A program made the position numbers and the translations under genes. DNA of 64,000 nucleotides. Origin: Flaccisagitta enflata (taxonomy: Eukaryota > Chaetognatha > Sagittoidea > Aphragmophora). The notes beneath the pieces were generated by a model that was not told where the DNA came from, did no database searches, and saw only the letters and a program-made list of their open reading frames with translations. The stretch lies in assembly GCA_965153355.1 (NCBI GenBank), contig OZ231127.1:60884001-60948000 (forward strand), in the 5' to 3' direction. Shown here piece by piece: positions 47,565 to 58,890 of this stretch. Positions within the stretch are counted from its first letter, which is position 1. Every line of letters starts with the position of its first letter.

Positions 47565-49105
47565 TACAGGGAGTACCACGTTAAACAGGACCAAAGAAAA
47601 CGATGTATCTCAGCTTCTAAAAATGGTAGAATGATTTTGCAAACAGATTTAGATAGCTCTTGAAAAACGATTTTTTGATCTGTAACTTGTCAAAGGCTCA
47701 TCAAAAAAATTGAATCCTTATGTATTGTTCAAAGCAAAGTATGGTTTTCACTTCAAGTTTTTGCTTGATTTGTTATGTTTTGACAAGCATCTTTTTAGCC
47801 CTCTGTCATTTCCAAACAAATGGTGCTACAATCCTGGCAATGGTCTTGAATTAAAGATATTGTGAGGTACAGGGAGTACCACCCCAAACAGGACCAAAGA
47901 AAACGATGTATCTTTGCTTCTAGAAATGGTAGAATGATTCTGTAAACAGGTTCAGAAAGCTCTTAAAAAACGATTTTTATATCTGTATTTTGCCAAGGGC
48001 TCATTAAGAAAACTGAATCCCTTTGTATTATTTAGAGCAAAGTATAGTTTTTACTTTGAGTTTTTGCTTGTTTTGTTGAGCATTGACAAGCATCCTTTTA
48101 TCCCACTCTTATTTCCAAACAAATAGTGCTACAATCCTGGCAATGGTCTTGAATTAAAGATATTGTGAGGTAAAATCATACCTGTGCAAAAAATGAGAAA
48201 ATTGTACAGTATTGGTTGGGTCCAGAGACTTTTTTGTAATTTTCATCACAAAAATTTTTTATGTGCATTGATAAAAAAGTCAATAACTATATTGAATGAT
48301 ACAATTTTGACAAAGGTCATGAGGGAATCCCAATCTTCAGTATCCTAGCTTAACTGACAAACATTTCTGACAATTTTTTGTCATCTATATCTGTATATAG
48401 CTAGGAAAATCTAAGGAAAAACCTTGAATTGGGATAGAAATTAGCATTTTTTGCTAAAAAAAGGCATTTTTTTATGGTTTTGTTGAGGGTATGTGTTAAC
48501 CATGACTAGCAAAAGTCTGTATCATTCAAAAATCGTCTGAAGTTATCTTTTAGAAACAGTTTTCAGAAATGATTTTGCACTTCTAGAAACAAAAATACAT
48601 CGTTTTCTTTTGTCCTGTTTGATGTGATACACCCTGTAGAATCATACCTGTGCAGAAAATGAGAAAATTGTACATTATTGGTTGGGTCCAGAGACTTTTT
48701 TGTATGTTTTGCTAAAAAAAAAATTCATGTGCATTGTCAAAACATTGAATAAATATGGTGAATAATACAATTTTGACAAAAGTCATGAGGGAATCCCAAT
48801 CTTTATTGTCCTAGATAAACTGACAACCATTTCTGACCATTTTTTGTCATCTATGTTTGCATATGGCATGGAAAATCTGAGGAAAATCCGTGTATTATGA
48901 TGAAAATTGATGTTTTTTTGCCAAAAAAAGGCATTTTTTCATGGTTTTGCCGAGGGTATATGTCAACCATGACTAGCTAAAGTCTGTATCACTCAAAAAT
49001 CGTCTGAAGTTATCTCTTTAAAACAGTTTTCAAAAATGAATTTGCACATTTAGAAGCAGAAGTACATCGTTTTCTTTTGTCCTATTTGATGTGAAAAACC
49101 CTGTA
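47565..49105. mobile_element. Composite MITE with both ends duplicated in tandem
   Basis: Left ends TACAGGGAGTACCAC at 47565 and 47868; right ends ACACCCTGTA (48638) and AAACCCTGTA (49105). Left units of about 303 bp and right units of about 465 bp are each present twice, roughly 85-90% alike (GGACCAAAGAAAACGATGTA, and inverted TACATCGTTTTCTTTTGTCC). TA plus CAGGG ends suggests mariner-like origin. Confidence 0.75.
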
Positions 49106-49149
49106 CATAATCATAAACTACATACAAACGGAATGACGGACAGACTAGA

Positions 49150-49325
49150 CTGATATACCGAGTCACTAACACAGTCACTTACACAGTCGCTAACACAAAC
49201 GCTTACACAGTCACTAACACAGTCACAAACACAGTCACTTACACAGTCACTAACACAGTCACTTACACAGTCACTTACACAGTCACTAATACAGTCACTA
49301 ACACAAACGCATACACAGTCACAAA
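49150..49325. repeat. 12-bp minisatellite ACACAGTCACTA
   Basis: About 14 units alternating AACACAGTCACT and TTACACAGTCAC, with occasional AACACAAACGCT. Confidence 0.9.
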
Positions 49326-49409
49326 TCCACGACTGAAAATGATTCATTCAGTATTACTCTTGTTGTACTAGTTACTATTAATTAGTAATTACTATTGCAT
49401 ACACTCTTT

Positions 49410-49815
49410 TTGGGCAGCGGCCCCGAAGGGGTCGATGACCTATGCTTTCACACATATGGGGAATTTTCTCCTTCTCCTCCTCCGTACCCCCCCTCCCCCC
49501 AGCCTCCAGGCCCATTTCTCAGCCTGGAGGCCCATATCCCAGCCTCGAGGCCCAAATTCCAGTCTTGAGGCCAAAATCCCACCCTCAAGGCCCAAATCCC
49601 AATCCCAAGGAACAGATTCCACTCTCCAGGGGCTGAGAAATGGGCCTGGAGGCTGGGGGGAGGGGAGGTGCGGAGGAGGAGGAGGAGAAAATTCCCCATA
49701 TGTGTGAAAGCATAGGTCGGGGCCGCTGCCCTGCTCCCCCCTCAACTTCAACCAAAACCTACTTAAGCAGGGCACGGGTACCGCTGACCATCTAACGCTT
49801 TTGCGACTATTTTTA
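49410..49815 (+). mobile_element. Family C element with long matched inverted ends
   Basis: Left TTTTTGGGCAGCGGCCCCGA, AGGGGTCGATGACCTATGCT, TTCACACATATGGGGAATTT; right AAATTCCCCATATGTGTGAA, AGCATAGGTCGGGGCCGCTG, CCC. About 60 bp of inverted match flanks AGGCCCA-type minisatellite units. It then continues to GGTACCGCTGACCATCTAAC and GCGACTATT. Confidence 0.75.
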
Positions 49816-50434
49816 TATAAGGACCAGTGAATTTTTTCAGAGGCTGGGATGTCCTTAAATTTTTGCAAATTCTAGGCTGAAAGGTTCTTGGTGTGTACTT
49901 GATATTTTTCCATGATTTTCTTGTAATCATATTCTATGCATTGACATAATTGATGTACAATATAATTATACAAGGTAATACAAGTTAGATATGATAGTAA
50001 CTGTTGTTCATAACATAATAGTATATCATTTTTCGCAAAGAATTGTTGTTTCCTTTGCCTAAAATCAATTTAAACTGTGAATAAAAAAATTTTTCTTCAT
50101 ATCTGAGGCTTGGCTTTTTCCTTAAAATATCCTTAATTTTTGGTAAAATTTCAGCCTTGTGTCCTCATAAACTTTGTCCTTACTAAAAAAAAAAGAGTGT
50201 ACACTATGTATTTCATTGTTTTGGCTGTTTAAGAAAAACCTAAATGACGGATAAATCTGTGTCCTGTGACTTTCAGAATTTCGACATCGATTTTTCAGTG
50301 TGAACGTGCTTTGAAATTACCCGAAAATGAATGAAAGAAAGAAAATCAAGTTGATTTACCTTTCTTGATTTCTGTCTCGGTTGTTTTTATCCGTTTTCTT
50401 TCCTTTTCTTCTTTTTTTTCCTTTGCGTCGACAG
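49816..50434. other. AT-rich intergenic sequence
   Basis: Nothing recognised, apart from the polypyrimidine tract at 50395-50430 leading to the candidate exon. Confidence 0.4.
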
Positions 50435-50500
50435 CGATTGCTTTTAACCAAGGGAGTTAAGGGGGAGAAGGAGGAGGCGGCGGCGGAAGAGGAGGAGAAA
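50435..50500 (+). CDS. Candidate 66-bp exon, Lys/Glu-rich
   Basis: Very strong acceptor (long T/C tract, gtcgacag) and good donor GAGAAA|gtaaga, phase 0 to 0: RLLLTKGVKGEKEEAAAEEE, EK. Small size and low complexity limit certainty. No neighbouring exon was identified. Confidence 0.35.
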
Positions 50501-51058
50501 GTAAGAAGTCATGATCCGATCTAAAGTCTCTTCAATTCACTCACTATTTCTTGTCTTTCTTATTGACGGTTGTTGTAGTTGTGATTCCTTAGGGAGTTTT
50601 TTTTCACTTGTTCTTCTTGTTTGTTTTTTTTTCTTCCTTCCTCGGTGTTCTTTCCTTGTTTTAATCCTTGTTTTTCCCCCTTCGCTCCGTCAAGAATTTG
50701 AATGAATAAACAAGTTGACGTTGGCTTCAATTCTTCCTCTTTCTTTTCAAATACTCAGTCAGCTCGCAAAATGATTGAGGTAGTTACCAAGCTGGCCATT
50801 GCATACTTCCATAACACGAGCACCTGTTGAAATTGATAAATGTTGTTTTATTTTTAGCTCGATGTTATGCATTAGCATAAGCGTGGGAAAGTTGGCTTAC
50901 CAGCATCTACATCTGCATCTACATCTACAGTAGATCTCGTCCAGACTTTAGATGAAGGGGGAAAGTATGCTGAGGAGAGAGATAAAGCTAAGGGTCTGAT
51001 ATTTCGAATAAAAAAAAACAGCTAATCGCCGTAAGAAAATAGTTGTAAATGCTGAGAG

Positions 51059-51062
<4 letters not shown>
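50501..51062. other. Intergenic or intronic sequence
   Basis: T-rich; CATCTACATCTGCATCTACA near 50900 is a short 6-bp repeat. Nothing else seen. Confidence 0.4.
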
Positions 51063-51153
<91 letters not shown>

Positions 51154-51155
51154 AA
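51063..51155. repeat. (GA)n-(GAAA)n microsatellite
   Basis: GA to 51125, then GAAA units. Confidence 0.95.
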
Positions 51156-51611
51156 AAAAGAGAGAGAATACAGAGAGAAAGAGAAACAGTGAGAGAAAGA
51201 AACAGAGACAGCTATACAGGCCACTTGTTCATCATCAAAAAGAGTAAATGCTCGTAATATCATTCTAATATGATGAATTTTCTTTTTAGTTACATAGGGC
51301 CCAAAATCAGGTACAATAAAAAACTTTAATCATTGGGAAAGGTGAGAGAGATGCGAAAAAAAATCAAAGCTCCAGAATTATTGATCCCAGAGAATTCTGC
51401 TTGGCGCCATCTGAAAGAGAAAAATTGGCTCATTCTAAGCTATTAATATCATATGCAGTCCCATTTGGCCCCCAAAAAGCATCAACTTTCTCAAACACCT
51501 CATGAGAAAAAGGTAAAACCACTTTTCTTTGTGGAACTTAAAAAGTCTTTGAATCTTCAAATTTTTGACTTCTTTCAAAATATCAATAAAAGAATGATTT
51601 ATTGCCTATAC

Positions 51612-52515
51612 TGGTCAGCAGGCCTGAGCTATATAGCATTTTTGTCAACTATACAATACCAATACAATACTTTCAAGTATTGGGACAATACAATACAATA
51701 CCAATACAATACAATATCTATTAAAATTGTATACAATACATTATTATAACATATAATAAAATACAATATATATATGATTTCACATAGTTTTGATAGTAAG
51801 TAATAAGTTATAGTATATATTAAACTAATAATAGTTAGATGATATACTATAATTTCAATTATCATATAAATATTTTATTATACAAGAATAGCTAAAATTT
51901 GTTTTGATAAAAGCTTTATTTCATTTTTTTTGTTATTCTGTCTTTATCCTTAGTATATTTTTTTTCTACACTTATCTATTTTTTTCTTTCTTTGTCTAGA
52001 CCTGATTCTGTTTTTTTAATTTTCTTTCGTTTGTTTGTTTGTTTCTGTTTTTCATTATTTTTCCCTGTCTCTTTCTCTCTCTCTTCTTCCTTTTCATCCT
52101 TCCAGCTTCTGACTACTGATTGTATCTTTCATAGATTTTTATTCCTCTTCTTTTTTTTTTTGTCTTTATTTTTAACCCATCTAATCTGTCATAAGTTCTT
52201 CTTCCTCTTCCTTTTTTCATCCCTCACCCACTTTTACTTTCAGCGAATCCTCCTCTTCTCCTTTTATCTCTCAGCTTCTCCACTTTCTTTGTTCTCCCTC
52301 AGACCTAGGAATGCTTTTCCTCTTCCTCTTCATCTCCTTCAGTCTTTCTCTCATATATTTCACTTTTCTCAGATCAGCTTTTTTGTGATATTGTATAGCA
52401 TTGTATCGTAGTGGTAAAATAACAAAATAAACTACATATATTGGGAAAATCCAATACACAAGAATATTGTAAACCCAATACCAATACCCAATACAATCGC
52501 TCAGGCCTGATGGTC
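51612..52515. mobile_element. TIR element with GCAGGCCTGAG-type ends
   Basis: GGTCAGCAGGCCTGAGC at the left and GCTCAGGCCTGATGGTC at the right. ATACAATACA-type pentanucleotide repeats lie just inside both ends (51655-51720; 52385-52500, inverted). AT/CT-rich interior without a real ORF. Related ends occur at 14049-14411. Confidence 0.55.
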
Positions 52516-52578
52516 AGTTACCATGGAAACACATTTCCATGTATCAATGATATCAATATTTTGAAACATTTGTTGAAG

Positions 52579-53173
52579 TACAGTATGATTCTTTTTGAAT
52601 GCTACATAAGAAACCTATATATCTCCGCTCCTAAGCATCGTAGCCAGATGCGGATTGCACCATTAGATAGAGCTTGAAAAACTATTTTTTCTAAGATTTT
52701 TTCTGATATCATTATGCATCATGACATATGTCTACCAATATGCCAGTAAAAACGTTTACATCTCTAACGTCAAGAAATTGGCTGTGTGTTTCTCCCTCAA
52801 AAAAGAATGAAGAGTTTCAGTTGGTGAAATAATCAGCAATTAATGGGCTCCAGTGTGATTTTCTAGACATACTTCAGAAAATATTTGTGTCATGATTCAG
52901 TTGGCCTCATGGTCACCAATTATTTGATCAACGGATCTTCCTCATCTTTTTTAGAAAGAGAACCAGACAGCCAATTTTGTGATGTTGAAGATGTCAATGT
53001 TTTTACTAGCTTGGTGGTTGAGATATGTCATATTGCATCATGACATCAGAAAAGACATACAAAAAAATAGTTTTTTGGGCTCTATCCAATGGTGCAATCT
53101 GCATCTTGCTACGATGCTCAGGAGCGGAGATATTCAGGTTTCTTATGTTGCATTTCAAAAGAATCATACTGTA
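52579..53173. mobile_element. Foldback MITE, mariner-like
   Basis: TACAGTATGATTCTTTTTGA at the left, inverted as CAAAAGAATCATACTGTA at the right. Arms of about 110 bp match (CGGATTGCACCATTAGATAG versus CTATCCAATGGTGCAATCTG). TA target next to CAGT ends. Confidence 0.7.
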
Positions 53174-53450
53174 ACATTGTTTAAAAACAAATGTGCTACA
53201 AATTTCGCACAATATGTTCTGGATGAATATTGAATATCGCCATCGCTATAAGGCTTATCCTTGTGTGACAACGCTGTGATGCTCCGTAACAACCACAAAA
53301 CGAGTGACATTCTTACAGAACATAGTGTAGGAAAGTTGTAGCAAATTTGATTTTGAACAATATTTCCTCAAAAAATCCCTCAAAATATTTATATTTTAGC
53401 GAAAATACATGGATATATGTTTCCATGGCAACCAGGGGAATTAAGCATCC
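53174..53450. mobile_element. Decayed relative of the 30936 foldback element
   Basis: TGCTACAAATTTCGCACAAT, GAACATAGTGTAGGAAAGTT, GTAGCAAATTTGATTTTGAA and GTTTCCATGGCAACC parallel the arms at 31170-31420. The 52579 MITE appears inserted in its left arm (GTTACCATGGAAACAC at about 52515). Confidence 0.5.
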
Positions 53451-53756
53451 TTTTATATTGTCTATGATCCAAATATCACTCCCTAGCTTCTTTGTTCTTC
53501 CATAATGCTTGCCCTTGTTATGTCAAGTCTTGACAACATCCACTGTACATCTACACACACTTTTTTTACATAAAGGATAATCAATGGATACATATAAAAG
53601 GTATTTATTATTTTTATTGAATAGTTCATTGCACTAAGACTGATGTATTTCATTATCTGTAACTGTTTGGGCAGTAACTGTTTCTCAAAAGAGACGATCG
53701 GCAGTGTGACCCAAGATAAGATGCAAAAAAAGTAAGAATCTTAAGTTTCTCTTTTC

Positions 53757-53822
53757 TTCTTTTTCTTCTTCTTCTTCTTCTTCTTCTTCTTCTTCATCTT
53801 CTTCTTCTTCTTCTTCTTCTTG
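53757..53822. repeat. (TTC)n microsatellite
   Basis: About 65 bp of TTC units with one CATCTTC variant. 53451-53756 before it is featureless. Confidence 0.95.
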
Positions 53823-53984
53823 TTCTTCTTATTGAGTTTTTACTTTTTCTTCTCCACTTTCTGCCTCTTGAATTTGTATATCCGTGCGGTTTCTGATCGC
53901 ATTTTTCTCTTTCCTTCTTAGTTCTTTTTTTTCACTTCACGTCAATTTTGATGCGAATTTCTTTAAGCACGGCATCATTATTCA

Positions 53985-53985
53985 G

Positions 53986-54063
<78 letters not shown>
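53985..54063. repeat. (TTG)n microsatellite
   Basis: About 78 bp of TTG units. Confidence 0.95.
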
Positions 54064-54066
<3 letters not shown>

Positions 54067-54189
54067 TTGTTATTGTTGTTGCTGTTGTTTTTCCTAAGAA
54101 GTGTTTTTTTTTTCTTTGCTTTTATTTATGTAAAAGCACACGGTTAATCACAGATTATTGGTTGATGAGAAAATTGTTAGAAAAAGCTA

Positions 54190-54990
54190 TGTGTAACAGG
54201 TCGCCCATGGGCAATATGTGGTCAGCGATACCCGTTGCCCTGCTGTGCATGATTGTGAATTTGAGTGAGGGGAAGCAGGGCAGCGGCCCTGAAGGGGACG
54301 AAGTCCTGTAGAACACAGGGGGACTTTTGTTTGTCTGTTCGTTTGTCTATCTGTCTGTCCGTTTGGGCTGAATTCAGGTCTAAGAGGGCTGATGTAAGGC
54401 CAGAAAGCTAGTTGGGGGCTTGAATGGGCTGACTTGAGGCTTGAAAGAGCTGGATCAAGGCTTGGAAGACCATAGAGAACTGACTTGAGGATCAGATAGC
54501 TGATTTAAGGCTTGAGAGACCTAATTTGAGGCAAGAGGTTGAATCTGAAGCCTAAGAGGCCAGATTTGAGGCCTGTGAGGCCAGATTTGAGGCCTGAGAG
54601 GCCAGATAAGAGGCCTGAGAGGCCAAATTTGAGGTCTAAGAGGCCAAATTTGAGGCTTAAGAGGCCAGATTTAAGGCCTGAGAGGTTTAATTTGAGGCCT
54701 GAGAGGCCAGATTTGAGGCCTGAGAGGCCAGAATTGAGGCCCGAGAGGCCAGATTTGAGGCCTGAGAGGCCAGATTTGAGGCCTGAGGGATCTGAGGAAG
54801 AGGGACGAATGGACGAACGGACGGACGGACGGACGGACGGACGGACGGACGGACGGACGGACGGACGGACGGACGGACGGACGGACGGACGAACAAATGG
54901 ATGGACGGATGGACGAACGAACGGACGAACGAAAGTTCCCCTGTGTTCTACAGGACTTCGTCCCCTTTGGGGCCACTGCCCAAAAAGTGA
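54190..54990 (+). mobile_element. Family C element, GACGAAGTCC subfamily, with two internal arrays
   Basis: GGTCAGCGATACCCGTTGCC, GGGCAGCGGCCCTGAAGGGG, ACGAAGTCCTGTAGAACACA at the left; TGTGTTCTACAGGACTTCGT, CCCCTTTGGGGCCACTGCCC at the right, inverted. Inside: a 21-bp minisatellite GAGGCCAGATTTGAGGCCTGA (54540-54790) and (GGAC)n at 54810-54890, the array type of families A and B. Confidence 0.75.
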
Positions 54991-55293
54991 GTTTCATTGC
55001 TTTAAATTGATTTGAATAACTTCAAATAAAAAAAAACTCCCTAAATTCAGAATTTTTTAAAAACTAGGGTTTTTTTAAAGGTTTTTTGCATTTTTTCAGC
55101 TTAAAAACAAAATTCTGAAAAAAGAAACCATGGTATCTCACTTAATTTCTTACAAGGAATCTGAATCTGGCCTCAGATTCAGGAAAAAATCATTTCAAAA
55201 TTGTGTTCCCCTAAGGGCGAGCCATTTTTTAAGTACAATTTGACAATTGTTTAAGGACATATACAGTTCTGAAATTTTTACAATACACTCTTT

Positions 55294-55884
55294 ACTATCT
55301 AGGCGGAAAAAATCTTTCGGTACGTTTGCGTGCATATCTCAGGTTAGAATCAACCAAACATCAAAAAATCGATGAGGTAAATAAAGCTCTTCAAATTTGC
55401 AAGAGATTGACGCAAACCGCATCCGTCTAGCTCTATGCATTCAAAAACTATTCAACTTTAAATGTTATACTTCAGTTTCACTTTTGCCATTTCTCCACAA
55501 TCTTCTGATGATATCATTTCACTCTTTTTTTGATTACTTCTAAACGCCTTGAGCTGGACAGATGCGATTTGCGGTGCCTGCTTGCAAATTCGGAGGGCTT
55601 CATTTATGTCACCAATTTTTCTACGATTTAATGATTCTTTTGAAAACTGTGAGTCAAAATGTAGCGAAAGAATAGACAATAAAAAATTGCGAGAAAGATA
55701 TGCACAGCCGTCACTCCCTAGTAACTCGAACTGCTCTACAAAACGTTTCTGAAAGAAATGTCGGCTCTGATTCAGTCAGAGGGAGCTCACACTATTTATT
55801 GATGGATTAATTGACTTGTATTCATTTTTACGCCAATGAATATGTTTTTGTTACAGGACGAAAGATTTTTTCCGCCTAGATAGT
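55294..55884. mobile_element. Foldback element
   Basis: CTATCTAGGCGGAAAAAATC, TTTCG at 55294 is inverted at 55860-55884. Inner arms also match (AGCTCTTCAAATTTGCAAGA versus CTTGCAAATTCGGAGGGCTT). No ORF of note. 54991-55293 is AT-rich and unassigned. Confidence 0.65.
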
Positions 55885-56154
55885 ATATCAAAACAAAAAA
55901 ATGTAGGCCCTCCTTTCAGTCCCTATATGAAAAAAAGTGTCTTCTCCTCAGCGTAATGGTTAATCACAGATTATTGGTTGATGAGAAAATTGTTAGAAAA
56001 GGTTGATAGTGATGGTGAAAATTCCCTTATGGCAATCTTGAATGTGACGATCCTATGCACCTTAACTATTTCCCCAAAATCCCAAAGCTTTAATTCAAGC
56101 ACACCTGAGCGAAAACATTTAGAAAATATCCCACCCCTAGATCTAACTCTAGGC

Positions 56155-56245
56155 CCAACCCTGAGTCCCTAACCCTAGCCCTAACTCCATCCCCATTTCC
56201 ATTCCCATCCCTAAACCTAACTCTAAGTGTCTCTAACCCTAACTT
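56155..56245. repeat. Degenerate telomere-like CCCTAA stretch
   Basis: TCCCTAACCCTAGCCCTAAC and TCTCTAACCCTAACTT plus CTAAACCTAACTCTAAG. The TTAGGG-type units are partly decayed, so it is an interstitial remnant if real. Confidence 0.45.
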
Positions 56246-56495
56246 ACCCACATAAAAACAGGATAGTGACTTCAAAGGTGACCAACATTCTCCACCTTTG
56301 GTTGAAAATTGATATCAATGAAAGAGGATATAACTACATACGCAGTGGAATTAAATGGACAAACGACGGACGTTGTATAGACGCAATCGCGCTTTGAAAC
56401 GCAGTTGGCTGCGCACGAACGCCGGCAGGAGTCGCCGATATTATGACATCATCTCTGCCGCAGCTGCGACGTCGCGGCCACCCATCAGCCGCCCA

Positions 56496-56863
56496 TCAGC
56501 CGCCTCGCCGCCTCTCAGACCCGCCCGTCTGTCGCTCATGACTTTGCCTCTTATATTTCCCGCTGATAGGTTTTGAAAATTTGTTATCTGAGCTGAATAG
56601 CGCGCTCTTGAAATTGACGCTGTCACCGACGTCTCTTGAGTTGACGTTATTATCGCCGTCATCGTCATCGTCGCCATCGTTGTTATCGCCGTCGTCATCG
56701 TCGTTATCGCCTCCATCGTCGTTATCATCGTCATCGTCACCATCCTTATTATCGCTGTCATCGTTATCGTCGCCATCGTTGTTATCGCCGTCGTCATCGT
56801 CGTTATCATCGATGTCGTTTTGGTAGTCATTGTGGCTTCCGTTCTCGTTTTCATCGTCATCTT
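56496..56863 (-). CDS. Doubtful Asp/Asn/Gly-rich open frame
   Basis: Minus-strand frame without ATG, about 122 codons: KDDDENENGSHNDYQNDIDD, many DGDNNDGDDD units, then NVNSRDVGDSVNFKSALFSS, DNKFSKPISGKYKRQSHERQ and TGA at 56498-56496. The non-repetitive tail looks protein-like, but the acidic part is an imperfect GAC/GAT microsatellite. It could be a terminal exon of an acidic protein or chance. A plus-strand ORF at 56355-56576 overlaps the tail. Confidence 0.25.
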
Positions 56864-56865
56864 TT

Positions 56866-57515
56866 TGGGCAGCGGCATTGAATGTGCCGATGGCCTATCA
56901 TAAATCTGAAATATTTCTTTCTTCCTTTTGGTCATCATTTTTTTGATCAATCCTCTACCTATGAAGTTCAAGTTCTGAACTCAAGCCTCAAATCCTAGCA
57001 TCCAGGATTTTGAAGTCCAGCCTTCAGGCTCAAATTCCAACCTCAAGACACAAATCCAAGACTTACAGTTGAAATCCCAGACTGTTTTTAAAATCCCAGA
57101 CTGTTAAGATCCCCATTTGATATAGAAACCTCAGCCAAATCCCAACTTCAAGGGTCCAATCCCAGCCTCAAAGTCCCAATCTCAGCTTTGCTTCTTAGAG
57201 CTCTGCTTTAAGACTGAAATTTCTGTTTCAAAGTTTGAATTCATCTTTATTCCTCAAATCCAAGCCTAATGGCTCAAATCTCAGAATCAAAGCCTTCATT
57301 TTTAACTTTGAAGTTTCAGTTTTTATGCTGAAATTTCAGCATCCAGGCTACAATCTCAGCCGTGAGGCTCAAGTCTTGATTTCAAACCTTTCATCCCAGT
57401 CAAACTGTTTTGTTGGCTCTTTTAGAGCCGCTGCTCCTGTTACCACAATACCTAAAAAAACATTGGCATCGGAGCAACGGGTATCATTAACCACCTGACG
57501 CTTTCGTAACTTCTG
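56866..57515 (+). mobile_element. Old family C element
   Basis: TTTTTGGGCAGCGGCATTGA, ATGTGCCGATGGCCTATC at the left, degenerate CAAATCCCAGCCTCAA units (56985-57370), TTTTAGAGCCGCTGCTCCTG and CATTAACCACCTGACGCTTT at the right. Diverged from the younger copies. Confidence 0.55.
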
Positions 57516-57857
57516 TATTTCCTGTAATTGGCGCCCCGGGCGCTTATTGAATTGAAAAATAATACTGATCTTTTCACTCTCTAAATTTGATTAGCGCCCC
57601 TTATATCATATTCATTAAGTTAAAATCAGATATTTTTTATACAATCTTGCAGAAAAGTTTTCTTGATGTTTTTTATTTAATTTTTTCCTTCCTTCAATAA
57701 GACGGGTGCTAATTAGGGAGGGGGCGATAAATACAAGAAATACGGTATCCATCCTGGAAAACGTCAAAAAAGAATTTGGAGATGCTGAGCCATTGTCGTA
57801 GTCGTTGGTTGTCGTTTTGGGCGTTGTTGCTGTTGTTTTTGTTGATGGTTGTTGATG

Positions 57858-57858
57858 G

Positions 57859-57950
<92 letters not shown>
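57858..57950. repeat. (TTG)n microsatellite
   Basis: About 92 bp of TTG. 57516-57857 and 57951-58250 hold nothing else recognised. Confidence 0.95.
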
Positions 57951-58369
57951 ATTTAGGTTTTCGTCGTTATCTTTATATTCATGTTCCGTTGCCGATGAAT
58001 CATCAGTGATAATACCATATGTCATATCTGGTATATGTATTTCAAATTCCACATTGATTTGTATCTCCTGCCCAACTTCGTTTGACTCTTGAAGGCTAAA
58101 GCTGCAGAGCAATTGTGTTAACTGCAAGCCGCGGCTTGTGCGCTGTTCTGCGAAATTCCTTGCTCCATGTAGCTGGGAAACATATGTCTCATGTTATTTA
58201 GAAAAGTCAATCCACAAAAAGCATTCAAATCTTTTCTGGTTTTTTATCATTTCAAGATTCTCGCATCGAGAGTGACAAACATGTAGGCAAGTCTATTGAT
58301 ATATCAAATCGCTCAATTTTTTTGAAACGCACACTTATCATGTTTAAGACAGGTCTACATTTCAATGCT

Positions 58370-58890
58370 TTATGCCGGAAAAGCCCTGTCCTTTCATTGA
58401 CAACATGGACTGATATCTGACGGACTGTAAGAATGACAAACCTTACAGCCAAAATGTACCCTTGTCTTCATGTCTTCAAGCTTTATGCCGGAGAGCTGTG
58501 TCCTTTCATTGACAACATGGACTAATATCTGTCGGGCTGTGAGAATGACAAACCTTACCACAAACGTGAACCCTTGTCTTCCTGCAATATTCCCGAAAGC
58601 CGTGTCCTTTCCTTGATGACACGAACTAATATCTGATGGACTGTATGACAAACCTTACCGTCAAGTGTGCCCTTGTCTTCATGTATTCATGTCTTCATGT
58701 TTTATGCCGGAAAAGCCTTGTCCTTTCCTTGGCAACATGGATTAATATCTGACAGACTGTAAGAATGACAAACCTTACCGCCAACGCATACCCTTGTCTT
58801 CATTTCTTCTTGTCTTCATGCTTTATGCCGGAAAGCCGTGTCCTTCCCTTGACACCATGGACTGTAAGAATGGCAAACCTTACCGCCAAT
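58370..58890. repeat. Satellite-like tandem array, unit about 115 bp, left part
   Basis: Units contain TGCCGGAAAGCCGTGTCCTT, GACAACATGGACTAATATCT, GACGGACTGTAAGAATGACA and ACCTTACCGCCAA, about four copies with indels. It continues at 59634-59880 after the hAT insertion. Confidence 0.85.

Noticed and set aside
56355-56576. Arg-rich plus-strand ORF (MDKRRTLYRRNRALKRSWLR)
   Set aside because: Not distinguishable from the overlapping minus-strand frame; no context to choose, so not called as a gene.
57615-58127. 170-codon minus-strand ORF with poly-Asn as a gene
   Set aside because: Half of it is a TTG array; the flanks (e.g. VGQEIQINVEFEIHIPDMTY) are not clearly protein-like and lack exon signals.
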